Shown: positions 42,325 through 51,298, numbered from the stretch's first letter. The stretch: DNA of 64,000 nucleotides from JAICYJ01 sp963797565 (GCA_963797565.1 CAWCPM010000010.1:62001-126000); one strand, 5' to 3'. Notes: generated by a model not told the origin, from the letters alone. Made by a program: numbers and translations.

Positions 42325-43803
42325 TTGATCCTCCACAACGGCCCGATCTACACGATGGATCCGCGCCTGCCCCAGGTGCGGGCGCTGGCGGTGGCCGGCG
42401 AGCTGATCGCCGGCGGAGTGGACGTGCGCGAGGGCGATTCCGACACCGTCGGACACGAGCGGATCGACCTGGACGGGCGCTGTGTGCTGCCCGGGTTCAC
42501 CGACGCCCACGTCCACTTCCTGGACTGGGCGCTCGAGCGCACCTGGCTCGACCTGCACGGCTGCCGCAGCCTGGCGGAGGCCTGCGCCGCGGTCGGCTCA
42601 GCGGGAGACGGCGACGGCTGGCTGCGGGGCAAGGGCTGGCTGGAGGCGACCTGGCCGGACGGCCCGCCGCACCGCGCCGCGCTGGACGAGGTCACCGGGG
42701 AGCGGCCGGCCGCGCTGTGGGCTCACGATCACCACACGCTGTGGGTGAACAGCGCGGCGCTGCGCGCCGCCGGCGCCGAGCACCCGACCGGCGTGCTTCA
42801 GGAGTGGGAGGCGTGGCGCTTCCCGGTGCCGCCGGCCACGTCGCTGGAACGCTCGCAGGCGCTGCGCGAGGGCATGGCCGTGGCCAACGCCCGCGGCGTG
42901 ATCGGGGTGCACGACTTCCAGGCCCAGGGCGGCCGCGGGCTGTGGCAGCGCTACGACGCCGACCGGCGGCTGACGCTGCGGGTGGCGATGAGCATCCCGT
43001 TGCCGGCGATCGAGGCGGCAAAGGCGCTGGAGCTGCGCAGCGGCTTTGGCAGCGCCCTCTTGCGGATGGGACCGGTGAAGGCGTTCATGGACGGCACGCT
43101 GGGGTCGCGCACGGCGTGGATGCTGGACGGATCGGGCGAGCAGCTGCTGTCGGAGGACGACCTGGCAGACGGCATCGCGGAGGCCACCGCCTGCGGCCTG
43201 GCGGTGGCCGTCCACGCGATCGGCGACGGCGCCAACCGGGCGGCGCTGAACGCGTTCGAGCGCACCCGGGAGCTGTGGCAGCAGGCGCTGCTGCGGCCGC
43301 GCATCGAGCACGCGCAGTGCCTCGACGACGCCGACCTGCCCCGCTTCGCCGAGCTGGGCGTGATCGCCTCGGTGCAGCCGGTGCACGCGACCAGCGACCG
43401 AGACCTGGCCGACGAGATCTGGGGCGAGCGCGCCGCCAAGGGCTACCGCACCCGCGACCTGCTCGACTCGGGCGCTCACGTCGTGTTCGGCGCCGACCCG
43501 CCGATCGAGGAGCTCGACCCGATGGCCGCGATCCAGGCCGCCGTGCACCGGACGCTGGACGAGCGCGAGCCGTGGCACCCGGAGCAGCGGATCCCCGTGG
43601 CCGACGCGATCTCCTGCCACACCGCGGCCGCGGCCTACGCCGTCGGCGAGGAGCGCCGGCGCGGTTGCCTGCTGCCCGGCCTGGAGGCGGACCTGGTCGT
43701 GCTCGACACCGACATCGTCGCCCACCCGGAGCGCATCGCCGGCGCCCGGGTGGTCGCGACCATGCTGGCCGGCCGCTGGGTGCACGGGCGGCCGCCCTGG
43801 TGA
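42325..43803 (+). CDS. Amidohydrolase family protein (YtcJ-like)
   Basis: 492 residues from a TTG start. It belongs to the Amidohydro_3 group of metal-dependent hydrolases. The barrel has the first metal motif FTDAHVHFLDW, then KAFMDGTLGSRTAWML, AVHAIGDGANRAALNAFE, RIEHAQCLDDADL and VFGADPPIEELDPM, the usual YtcJ series. The substrate is unknown; related proteins act on amides, cyclic imides or formamides. There is no signal peptide. Being divergent from a peptidase of the M24 group suggests a shared role in small peptide or amide scavenging, but this is inference. Confidence 0.88.
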   Translation: MILHNGPIYTMDPRLPQVRALAVAGELIAGGVDVREGDSDTVGHERIDLDGRCVLPGFTDAHVHFLDWALERTWLDLHGCRSLAEACAAVGSAGDGDGWLRGKGWLEATWPDGPPHRAALDEVTGERPAALWAHDHHTLWVNSAALRAAGAEHPTGVLQEWEAWRFPVPPATSLERSQALREGMAVANARGVIGVHDFQAQGGRGLWQRYDADRRLTLRVAMSIPLPAIEAAKALELRSGFGSALLRMGPVKAFMDGTLGSRTAWMLDGSGEQLLSEDDLADGIAEATACGLAVAVHAIGDGANRAALNAFERTRELWQQALLRPRIEHAQCLDDADLPRFAELGVIASVQPVHATSDRDLADEIWGERAAKGYRTRDLLDSGAHVVFGADPPIEELDPMAAIQAAVHRTLDEREPWHPEQRIPVADAISCHTAAAAYAVGEERRRGCLLPGLEADLVVLDTDIVAHPERIAGARVVATMLAGRWVHGRPPW

Positions 43804-43876
43804 AACCGCTCGGCGTGCACAAGATCTTCACCGTCAGCTAACCGCCACCTGACAACAGGGGCGTAGCGTCGTCTGT

Positions 43877-44958
43877 GTGCAGAACTCCGTGAGGGATCTG
43901 GGGTCATCGGAGCTGTGGGAGGCTTCGCGCGCGCGCTCCAACCGGCGCCGCGAGTCGTACCGCCGCCGCCGCCAGGTGCGCCGAATGAGCGTGCCCCTGG
44001 TGATGGCTGCGACCGCAGCCGGCATGGGAGCACCCGCCTACGCGGCGGGGAAGGAGCACCAGGCGTCGGCGAAAGCCGGGGCGCGCCGGGTGCTTCCCCG
44101 CATCCTGCGGGTGGGAGACACGGGACCGGACGTGGTCAAGCTCCAGCGCCAGCTCGGAGTCGCGGCCGACGGCATATTCGGCCGCCACACGCTGCATGCC
44201 GTGAAGCTGTTCCAGGGCTCACACGGGTTGCTGGTCGACGGCCAGGTCGGCCCCCACACGCGGGCCGCGCTTGGCCGCGGCCGGCGGCGGGACGACGGTT
44301 GGAAGTGAGATCGTCATCCGCCTGCACGACCGGGGACCGGCCGTCGCCGTGCTGCAGCGGGCGCTCGGCGTCACCGCCGACGGCGACTTCGGGCCGATCA
44401 CGCTGCACGCGGTCAAGGCCTACCAGGCCCGCCACGGGCTGCTGGTGGACGGCCAGGTGGGGCCGCACACGCGGGCCGCGCTGCACCTCGCCGCCAGCGC
44501 CGACTTCACCTTCGTGCCGCCCTCCGGCGGCGGCACGCACAGCCGGCATCACCAGACGCACCACCACCATCACCGCCACCATCACCGGACACACCACGCG
44601 AGCAGCCTCGGCGCCCGCGCGGTCGCTCTGGCCAAGCGCGAGCTGGGCGTGCGCTACGTGTGGGGCGGCGAGAGCCCCTCCGGCTTCGACTGCTCGGGCC
44701 TGATGCAGTACGTCTACGCGCGGCTGGGCGTGCAGATTCCGCGCGTGGCCGCAGACCAGTACCGGGCCGGCCGCCACGTCTCGCGGGCCGAACTGCGCCC
44801 CGGCGACCTGGTCTTCTTCGACCACCTCGGGCACGTCGGCATGTACATCGGCGGCGGGCGCTTCATCCACGCGCCCGCACACCGGCACCGTCGTCGAGAT
44901 CTCGTCGCTCTCGGGCTGGTACTCCGAGATGTACGTCGGCGCCACCCGCGTCAGCTGA
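43877..44958 (+). CDS. NlpC/P60 cell-wall hydrolase with two peptidoglycan-binding repeats, frame broken twice
   Basis: About 359 residues after correction. Order: basic N-terminus and signal-like helix (SVPLVMAATAAGMGAPAYAA), two tandem PG_binding_1 repeats (both with HGLLVDGQVGPHTRAAL), a histidine-rich linker (THHHHHRHHHRTHH), then NlpC/P60 with catalytic Cys in SGFDCSGLMQYVYARLG and His in GHVGMYIGGGRFIHAP. An extra T near 44270 breaks the link between repeats, and an extra C near 44874 the C-terminus. Correcting both gives HTGTVVEISSLSGWYSEMYVGATRVS and a stop at 44956-44958. It likely cuts stem peptides outside the membrane. TAGCGT lies 7 nt before the GTG. Confidence 0.88.
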
Positions 44959-45908
44959 TCTGGCGCATCAGCTGAGCCGCGATCCTGCCGTAGATCGACG
45001 TGGGCGACTCGGCAACGACCTGCCGCCACTGGGCCACGGCGTCGGTGTCCTGCTTGCGCCAGTAGAGCAGCAGCCCCAGGTGGAACAGCACCTCGGTGGG
45101 ATCGCTGGCCTGCGCTGTGAGCGGCCCCAGCACGGCAAACGATGCGGTGGGATCGGCCTTGTCGTAGCCGATCACGGCCACCGCCACGCGCGGGGAGACG
45201 GCGGTGGGATCGACGGCCGCGCCCTCTTCGCCGCGGCCAGCGCCGCCCGGCGGTTGCCCACCGCCTCCTCGCGCGTAGGCCAGGCCCAGCCAGGCCGGCC
45301 CGTCGTCGGGATGCTTCCGCACCCGCGCCCGCAGCTGCGTCGACCGTGCCGCGGGGCGTGCCGTCGGGTGGGATGTAGATGGGCAGGCCGGGACGCTGGT
45401 CGGTGTGCAGGGTGTTGTCGGCAACGGTGCCGTAGTAGCCGTAGAGGTCGCTGCTTCGCACCTGCTGCAGCGTCTTCTCGGCGGCCACGCAATCGCCGGC
45501 CCACAGCTGCACCAGCCCTTCGTGCAACCGCACCACCGGCTGCGATTGGTCGAGCCCCCGCAGACCGCGCAGCGTTGCCGCGGCCCCGGCGGTGCCGTAG
45601 GCGTTCACCAGCCGCCCCACCGAGATGCGCACATCCCCGGCCGGCAGGCGCCGCTCGGCCGCACGCAGCACGGCGTCGTTTCCCTGCCCGTCCTGGGCCG
45701 ACAGGCCGCCCGGCAGGTCGAGCGCCAGCGGCGGGCGGCCGGAAAGCGCCCGGCAGGTGGCCGCCGCCGCGGCCGGCTGATCGCCGCCGCCACGCGCGCT
45801 CACGGCCACTGCGGCGGCCGCTGCGACGCCGATCACGGCCGCCAGCGTGAGCAGCACGACCAGCCGCCGGCGGCGGCCGGGAATATGTTCGCGGGGTGGC
45901 TCGTTCAC
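44951..45908 (-). CDS. Membrane-anchored tetratricopeptide-type protein, frame broken
   Basis: About 318 residues after correction, function unknown. The GTG start at 45908 leads to MNEPPREHIPGRRRRLVVLLTLAAVIGVAAAAAVAVSA-type sequence (shown in part): a basic stretch then one transmembrane helix, so the bulk lies outside the membrane. The body is helical with TPR-like repeats (PDDGPAWLGLAYARG, DPTEVLFHLGLLLYWRKQDTDAVAQWRQV). The frame changes near 45345, where one extra G interrupts GTVDQLRARVRKHPDD. A second, compensating pair of changes is likely between 45225 and 45290, where EEAVGNRRAALAAAKRA appears in the third frame. It converges on the NlpC/P60 gene with an 8-nt overlap. Confidence 0.7.
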
Positions 45909-46012
45909 ACAAGTAAGGGCATGGAGTTTGGATCCATACCCCGCTACAATTCGGAGGGATATTCCGGCCCCGGCGCGCTTCCGCGTGTGGGGCTTCAGTG
46001 AAAGGGTAGGTG

Positions 46013-47218
46013 ATGGGCGTGGCCACGTACCGCGAACATCTTGCAGCGACCAGGCGCGAGATCCGCGAGGTCACGGCCGCAGAGGCGGAGCAGCTGCTGG
46101 GCGCAGAGACGCGTCCGGTGCTGGTCGACGTGCGCGAGCGCGACGAGTACGAGCAGGGCTACATCCCCGGCGCCGTGCACATCCCCCGCGGCAACCTGGA
46201 GTCGCGGATCGAGAACACCGTGTCCGACCGCAACGCTCCCGTGATCGTCTACTGCGCCGCCGGCAACCGCTCGGCGTTCGCCGCGAAGACGCTGCACGAG
46301 CTCGGCTACACCGACGTGGTGTCGCTGGCCGGCGGCTTCTCGGGCTGGAAGCAGAACGGCCACGAGTGGAAGCTGCCGCAGACGCTCACGCCGCAGCAGC
46401 AGGAGCGCTACAGCCGTCACACGCTGATCCCGGAGGTGGGCGAGGCCGGGCAGCTGCGGCTGCTGGACTCGAAGGTGCTGCTGATCGGCGCAGGCGGGCT
46501 GGGATCGCCGGCCGCGCTGTACCTGGCGGCGGCGGGCGTCGGCACGATCGGGATCATCGACTCCGACGTGGTCGACCGCTCCAACCTGCAGCGGCAGATC
46601 CTCCACACCGAGGACCGGATCGGCATGGCCAAGGTCGACTCGGCCGAGATCGCGATGAGCGCGCTCAACCCCGACATCACCATCGTCAAGTACACCGAGC
46701 GGCTCACGTCGGAGAACGTGCTGGACGTGATCACCGGCTACGACGTGATCGTCGACGGCACCGACAACTTCCCCACCCGCTACCTGCTGAACGACGCCAG
46801 CCTGGTCGCGGACATCCCGGTCGTGCACGGCTCGATCTACCAGTTCGAGGGGTCGGTCACGGTCTACGCGCCGCGGGTCGGGCCCTGCTACCGCTGTCAG
46901 TACCCGGAGCCGCCGCCGCCGGAGCTGGCGCCTTCGTGCGCCGAGGGCGGCGTGCTGGGCGTCCTGCCGGGAGTGGTGGGAACGCTCCAGGCAACGGAGG
47001 CCGTGAAGCTGCTGCTGGGCGTGGGTGATCCGCTGATCGGGCGCCAGCTACGCTACGACGCCCTGGCGATGGAGTTCGTGGAGCTGAAGATGCGTCGTGA
47101 CCCCAACTGCCCGGTCTGCAGCAAGGATCCTGAGCAGATCGAGTTCATCGACTACGAGCAGTTCTGCGCCGCCCCCGTGCGGGCGGTTGCTCCCGTCATC
47201 CAGAAGGCCGTCGCTTAG
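46013..47218 (+). CDS. Rhodanese-E1 (MoeB/ThiF-type) sulfur-carrier activating enzyme
   Basis: 401 residues. Residues 20-120 form a rhodanese domain with active Cys in VYCAAGNRSA. Residues 130-390 form an E1-like adenylation domain: IGAGGLGSPAALYLAAAGVG (ATP loop), DRSNLQRQILH, the CxxC pairs YRCQ/CPVC for zinc, and DGTDNFPTRY. The enzyme should adenylate the C-terminus of CysO and then hand it sulfur, making a thiocarboxylate. Actinobacterial MoeZ has the same parts in the opposite order, so this architecture is reversed. I prefer the ATG at 46013, six bases after AAAGGG, over the adjacent GTG at 46010. It is followed directly by cysO. Confidence 0.9.
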   Translation: MGVATYREHLAATRREIREVTAAEAEQLLGAETRPVLVDVRERDEYEQGYIPGAVHIPRGNLESRIENTVSDRNAPVIVYCAAGNRSAFAAKTLHELGYTDVVSLAGGFSGWKQNGHEWKLPQTLTPQQQERYSRHTLIPEVGEAGQLRLLDSKVLLIGAGGLGSPAALYLAAAGVGTIGIIDSDVVDRSNLQRQILHTEDRIGMAKVDSAEIAMSALNPDITIVKYTERLTSENVLDVITGYDVIVDGTDNFPTRYLLNDASLVADIPVVHGSIYQFEGSVTVYAPRVGPCYRCQYPEPPPPELAPSCAEGGVLGVLPGVVGTLQATEAVKLLLGVGDPLIGRQLRYDALAMEFVELKMRRDPNCPVCSKDPEQIEFIDYEQFCAAPVRAVAPVIQKAVA

Positions 47219-47497
47219 ATGTCAACCGTTCGCATGCCCCCGATCCTGCGCCAGGCCGTGGGTGGCGCGCGCGAGGTCGACGCCGACGGCGCGACCGTGC
47301 GCGAGCTGCTCGACGACCTGACCAGCCGCTACCCGTCCATCCGCGGCCACCTGCTTGACGACGGCGGCGAGCTGAACCGCTTCGTCAACGTGTACGTGAA
47401 CAACGAGGACGTGCGTCTCGGCCAGGGGCTGGACACCAGCGTCACACCCGAGTCGACCGTAATCGTGCTGCCGGCGATGGCCGGGGGCGGGCGCTAG
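47219..47497 (+). CDS. cysO: CysO/MoaD-type ubiquitin-like sulfur carrier with extended C-terminus
   Basis: 92 residues with a beta-grasp fold. RFVNVYVNNEDVRLGQGL and TVIVLPAMAGG match CysO, which carries sulfide as a C-terminal thiocarboxylate to CysM. The mature proteins end in Gly-Gly. This one reads AMAGGGR, so one or two residues follow the diglycine and must be removed before activation. The Mec-type JAMM protease in the same cluster could do that, as is known for QbsD acting on QbsE. It starts immediately after the E1 stop. Confidence 0.92.
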   Translation: MSTVRMPPILRQAVGGAREVDADGATVRELLDDLTSRYPSIRGHLLDDGGELNRFVNVYVNNEDVRLGQGLDTSVTPESTVIVLPAMAGGGR

Positions 47498-47499
47498 CA

Positions 47500-48459
47500 A
47501 TGGGCTGCCTGCAGATGGAGCGGGTGGCGGCGCTGTCGGCGGTCGGGAACACGCCGCTGGTGGAGCTGCCCCGGATCGGTCCGCCGACCGGCGCGCGCAT
47601 CTTCGCGAAGCTGGAGGAGCAGAACCCGACCGGGTCGGTCAAGGACCGGGTGGCGCTGTCGATGGTGGAGGCGGCCGAGGACTCGGGCGAGCTCGCGCCA
47701 GGGCAGCGGATCCTCGAGCCGACCAGCGGTAACACCGGCATCGCGCTGGCCATGATCGGCAAGGTCAAGGGCTACCCCGTGTCGGTCGTGATGCCGGAGT
47801 CGGCCACGCAGGAGCGGGTCGAGCTGCTGCGGATGTACGGCGCGGACATCCTGTTCTCGCCGGGGAACCTGGGCTCGAACGGCGCGGTGGCGATGGCACG
47901 CGACCTGGCGGAGCGCGACCCCAGCCTGTTCATGCCGTTCCAGTACGCGAACGAGGCCAACCCGGCCGCCCACTACTGCGGGACGGCCGTCGAGATCCTC
48001 GAGCAGGTGCCGGGCGGCCAGGTGGACGCGTTCGTGGCCGGACTGGGCACGGGCGGCACGCTGATGGGCAACGGACGGCGCCTGCGGGAGTCGAACCCGG
48101 ACGTGCAGATCGTGGCCGCGGAGCCGCTGCAGGGCGACCCGGTGATGGGCCTGCGCAGCCTCGAGGACGGCTACACGCCGCCGATCCTGGACATCCGGGA
48201 GCTCGACCGCAAGGTGCTCGTCTCCAACGGCGAGGCGGTGCTGATGCTTCGCAAGCTTCTGGACATGGAGGGGATCTTCGCCGGTGTCTCCGCGGGTGCC
48301 GCGCTGGCGGTGGCGCGCCGGGTGGCCGCCGAGATGGACGACTCGCAGAACGTGGTGGTGCTGTTCGCCGACGGCGGCTCCAAGTACATGAGCGCCGGGC
48401 TGTACACGACGCCGCTGGAGGAGCTCGAGGCGGCCATGGACGAGCGCGTCTGGTGGTAA
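47500..48459 (+). CDS. cysM: Cysteine synthase, CysM (CysO-dependent, O-phosphoserine) type
   Basis: 319 residues, PLP fold type II. The PLP lysine is in NPTGSVKDRVALSM, with the phosphate-binding EPTSGNTGIALA and GTGGTLMGNGR. Together with its CysO and Mec neighbours, the long C-terminus (FADGGSKYMSAGLYTTPLEELEAAMDERVWW-type, shown in part) resembles mycobacterial CysM. That enzyme uses O-phosphoserine and CysO thiocarboxylate rather than O-acetylserine and sulfide. The start used is the ATG at 47500; an ATG 15 nt later is also possible. It overlaps mec. Confidence 0.92.
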   Translation: MGCLQMERVAALSAVGNTPLVELPRIGPPTGARIFAKLEEQNPTGSVKDRVALSMVEAAEDSGELAPGQRILEPTSGNTGIALAMIGKVKGYPVSVVMPESATQERVELLRMYGADILFSPGNLGSNGAVAMARDLAERDPSLFMPFQYANEANPAAHYCGTAVEILEQVPGGQVDAFVAGLGTGGTLMGNGRRLRESNPDVQIVAAEPLQGDPVMGLRSLEDGYTPPILDIRELDRKVLVSNGEAVLMLRKLLDMEGIFAGVSAGAALAVARRVAAEMDDSQNVVVLFADGGSKYMSAGLYTTPLEELEAAMDERVWW

Positions 48460-48845
48460 TCCCGGCCGCGATGCGCGACGAGATCGTCGCGCACGCACGG
48501 GCTGGGCTGCCGAACGAGGCCTGCGGCATCATCGCCGGGCTCGAGGACCGAGCCGAGCGCTTCTTCCCGGCCCAGCCGGACGAGCCCAGCCCCTACTACT
48601 ACCGGATCGAATCGCGCGACCAGATCCGGATCATGAACGAGATCGACGACGCCGGCCTCGACCTGATCGGCATCTACCACTCGCACGTGTCCTCGCCGGC
48701 CTACCCCTCGCGCACCGACGCCGAGCAGGCCTTCTGGCCGGACGCGACCTACGTGATCGTGTCGCTGGCGGGCGGCGGAGCCGATATCAAGGGCTACCGG
48801 ATCGCCGAGATGGCGGTCACCGAGCAGCCGCTCAGCTTCGAGTAG
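48453..48845 (+). CDS. mec: Mec-type JAMM/MPN+ zinc protease
   Basis: 130 residues. The JAMM metal site is complete: Glu in NEACGII near residue 23 and HSHVSSPAYPSRTD (HxH, then Ser and Asp). In the mycobacterial pathway Mec cleaves cysteine from the CysO-cysteine adduct. Here it may also trim the extra residues of CysO. The GTG start lies inside the end of cysM (7-nt overlap); an ATG at 48471 is an alternative. The gene closes the cysteine operon. Confidence 0.93.
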   Translation: MVIPAAMRDEIVAHARAGLPNEACGIIAGLEDRAERFFPAQPDEPSPYYYRIESRDQIRIMNEIDDAGLDLIGIYHSHVSSPAYPSRTDAEQAFWPDATYVIVSLAGGGADIKGYRIAEMAVTEQPLSFE

Positions 48846-48887
48846 CGGACCCGTCAGCCGGTTACGGCCGCGTCTCACCGGGGTCAC

Positions 48888-48916
48888 GCAACACCCGCGC
48901 CTGGCACCGGTGTTGC
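48888..48916. repeat. 29-bp palindromic repeat, copy 2 (convergent gap 48846-48961)
   Basis: Identical over 29 bases to 34501-34529, with arms GCAACACC and GGTGTTGC. The flanks match in inverted sense: CGTTGGC precedes copy 1, and its complement GCCAACG follows copy 2. The copy lies between the convergent mec and Lrp genes and may act as a hairpin terminator, though no T run follows. Confidence 0.8.
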
Positions 48917-48961
48917 CAACGAGCGCGTGACGACGTGTGCCCGGGATGTTCGGTCGTGGCG

Positions 48962-49426
48962 CTAGGTCGCGGCGGCCGCGACCGGGCGGTTCTCGAACAC
49001 GGTCGCCAGGACGACCACGGTGCGCGTGCGCTCGACCGAGTCGAGGGCACGGATCTCCCACACGAGGTGTTCCAGCGCCGGCATCGACTCGGCGCGCACC
49101 TTCAGGAGCAGCGTCTCCTCGCCGGCCACGTGGTGGCATTCCTGCACCCACGGCATGTCGGCGAACAGCTCCTCCACCAGGCCGCGCGGCCCGGCCTTCT
49201 GCGATACGAAGATGAACGCCGTCACCCCGGCTCCGACCAGAGCCGGATCGATCTCGGCCTGGTAGCCGCGGATCACTCCGCGCGCCTCCAGCTTCTTGAT
49301 CCGCTCGTGTGCCGCCGTGGCCGACACGCCCACCCGGGAACCGATATCGGCGTACGTCGTGCGGCCCTCACGCTGGAGGATCTCGATGATCGCGTGATCG
49401 GTTGCGCTCAGCTCGGCGGGCGGCAT
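48962..49426 (-). CDS. Lrp/AsnC-family transcriptional regulator
   Basis: 154 residues: N-terminal winged helix-turn-helix (LSATDHAIIEILQREGRTTYADIGSRVGVSATAAHERIKKLEARGVI) shown here only by its ends, then an AsnC ligand domain (GVTAFIFVSQKAG, HHVAGEETLLLKVR). Such proteins sense amino acids. The frame extends to 49477, but the ATG at 49426 is nearer the domain start and leaves room for the divergent gene. Its targets are unknown; the cysteine operon next door is one candidate. Confidence 0.92.
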   Translation of the reverse strand: MPPAELSATDHAIIEILQREGRTTYADIGSRVGVSATAAHERIKKLEARGVIRGYQAEIDPALVGAGVTAFIFVSQKAGPRGLVEELFADMPWVQECHHVAGEETLLLKVRAESMPALEHLVWEIRALDSVERTRTVVVLATVFENRPVAAAAT

Positions 49427-49463
49427 GGGAGAAGCGCACGATACAGCGGTAAGCTGCGACGCG

Positions 49464-49754
49464 ATGGACGTACTCACACCGGATCAGCTGGCGTCGGCGC
49501 TCGAGTCGCTGGGCAACGGCTGGTCGCAGCAGAGCGGCGCCCTGCACAAGCGCTACGGGTTCGACGACTTCGCCCAGGCGATGGCCTTCGCGAACCGGGT
49601 GGCGGACGCCGCCGAGGCGGCCGACCATCACCCCGACATGCTCGTCGGATGGGGCCGCGTCGAGCTCGACTGGGTGAACCACAGCGCCGGCGGCATCACC
49701 GACCGCGACGTCGAGATGGCCCGGCGCTCAGACGCGCTGGCCGACTCAGCCTGA
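49464..49754 (+). CDS. Pterin-4a-carbinolamine dehydratase
   Basis: 96 residues, the family's normal length. It dehydrates 4a-hydroxytetrahydropterin so the cofactor of aromatic amino acid hydroxylases can be recycled. The active-site signature DHHPDM is present, and the C-terminal strand ends HSAGGITDRDVEMARR. No aromatic hydroxylase is in the window; many bacteria use the protein as a moonlighting or molybdopterin-related factor. TAAGCT is 8 nt before the ATG. The end overlaps the CorC-type gene by nine bases. Confidence 0.93.
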   Translation: MDVLTPDQLASALESLGNGWSQQSGALHKRYGFDDFAQAMAFANRVADAAEAADHHPDMLVGWGRVELDWVNHSAGGITDRDVEMARRSDALADSA

Positions 49755-51092
49755 GGCCTGGCCCCGCTCCTCGGCGGCAGGCTCGGTGTCCTGGGGCTTC
49801 AGCGTCACGTCCACCTCGACGATGCGCGTGCCGTCCACCCCGTTCACCTCGAACAGCACGCCGTCGGTCGTGACGGCGTCGCCCACCTTGGGCGCGCGGC
49901 CGAGCTCGCCGAACACGAAGCCGCCGACGCTGTGGTAGTCCTCGTCGGGTAGCGACGTCCCGAACCGCTCGTTGAACTCCTCGATCGGGAACGACCCGCC
50001 CAACCGCATGCGTCCGACGCCCAACCGCCGGATGCCCGCCTCCGGCAGGTCGAACTCGTCGCCGATCTCGCCCACGATCTCCTCCAGCAGGTCCTCCAGC
50101 GTGGCGAGGCCGGCCAGCGAGCCGTACTCGTCCACCACGATCGCCATGTGGTTCGAGGTCGCCTGGAAGTCGGACAGGAGCTCGTCGAGCCGCTTCGTCT
50201 CCGGAACCATGATCGCCGAGCGGAGCAGCCCGCGCACGTCCACGCCGTCGATCCCGCGGTCGTGCAGCGCCGCGAACAGGTCGCGCACGTGCAGCACGCC
50301 GACCACGTCGTCCAGCTCGCCGTCGTAGACCGGATAGCGGGTGTAGGGATGCTGAAGCATCAGCCGCAGCAGCTCCGCCACGGGCAGCTCCAGCGGCAGC
50401 GCCACCACGTCCGGACGCGGCACCATCACGTCGGCCGCGTCCTTGTCGGCGAACTCGAACACCTTGTGGAGCATCGTCTGCTCCTCCTCCTCGAGCACGC
50501 CCTGCTCGCGGCTGGCCGTGACCAGCATCTTCAGCTCCTCCTCGGAGTGCACCGACGAGCGCCGCGCCCCCGGCGGCAGCCCCAGCCAGCGCAGCACGGC
50601 CGCGCTGGCCGCCACGAGCGCCCAGATGAACGGCCGGAAGATCGCGTAGAAGACGTTGATCGGCGTCGCCACCACCAGCGCCACCCGCTCCGCGTGCTGC
50701 AGCGTGTAGCTCTTGGGCACGATCTCGCCCAGCACCACGTGGAAGAACGACAGGATCGAGAAGGCCAGGATCGCCGAGATGGTCACCGCCACGCCTCCGT
50801 GCCAGCTGTCCGGCAGCCAGCCCAGCGGCGTGTCCAGCAGGTTCGAGATGACGGGCTCGCCGATGGCGCCCAGCGCCAGGCTGGAGAGCGTCACGCCCAG
50901 CTGGATGGCGGAGATGAAGCGAGCCGGGTTCTGCTGGAGGTCCGCCACGCGGCGAGCGCCGCGGCTGCCCTGATCGACCAGCTCCTGGACGCGTGTCCGG
51001 CGCATGGTGACCAGCGCATACTCGGCCGCCACGAAGAACCCGTTGGCCAGGACGATCAGCAGGACCGCGATCAGCGCGAGGGCGGTTCTCAT
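49746..51092 (-). CDS. CNNM/CorC-HlyC family membrane protein
   Basis: 448 residues. N-terminal DUF21 domain with four helices (ALALIAVLLIVLANGFFVAAEYALV at the start), a CBS pair (about 205-330; VMVPRPDVVALPLE, GVLHVRDLFAAL) and a C-terminal CorC_HlyC domain (about 345-430). The family is linked to Mg2+ or Co2+ efflux and to membrane stress tolerance; hemolysin labels in this family are historical. The ATG at 51092 is preferred because the helix begins right there. The open frame upstream of it has no hydrophobic start. Confidence 0.92.
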   Translation of the reverse strand: MRTALALIAVLLIVLANGFFVAAEYALVTMRRTRVQELVDQGSRGARRVADLQQNPARFISAIQLGVTLSSLALGAIGEPVISNLLDTPLGWLPDSWHGGVAVTISAILAFSILSFFHVVLGEIVPKSYTLQHAERVALVVATPINVFYAIFRPFIWALVAASAAVLRWLGLPPGARRSSVHSEEELKMLVTASREQGVLEEEEQTMLHKVFEFADKDAADVMVPRPDVVALPLELPVAELLRLMLQHPYTRYPVYDGELDDVVGVLHVRDLFAALHDRGIDGVDVRGLLRSAIMVPETKRLDELLSDFQATSNHMAIVVDEYGSLAGLATLEDLLEEIVGEIGDEFDLPEAGIRRLGVGRMRLGGSFPIEEFNERFGTSLPDEDYHSVGGFVFGELGRAPKVGDAVTTDGVLFEVNGVDGTRIVEVDVTLKPQDTEPAAEERGQASG

Positions 51093-51298
51093 GAAAGGCT
51101 GGTACTCGGAGGCTCGTCGCTCACGCGCTTGGCAGTGTACCAACGGCTGCGGATACCTCTATGGTGCAGGGATCGCGGGGCCAGACCAGAAGTTCGCTAG
51201 CGGTCGGGCGGAGCCGGAAAACGCTTGGGGCTAACGGAGTGCTGGGTTCCTGCCGATACACCTCACCGGTGGCAAATGCCGCGACTCTTGGAGTGCAC
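51093..51298 (+). promoter_or_regulatory. Upstream region of the NarL-type two-component genes
   Basis: A 206-bp divergent gap. TTGGCA and GATACC with 17 bp between them occur near 51130-51158 and could be the promoter, leaving a leader of more than 100 nt before the GTG at 51299. No open leader peptide or strong hairpin is evident to me. Assignment is weak. Confidence 0.35.

Noticed and set aside
44550..44605. Engineered His-tag in the NlpC/P60 gene
   Set aside because: The His run is interrupted by Arg and Thr, uses mixed CAC/CAT codons and sits in a natural linker between domains.
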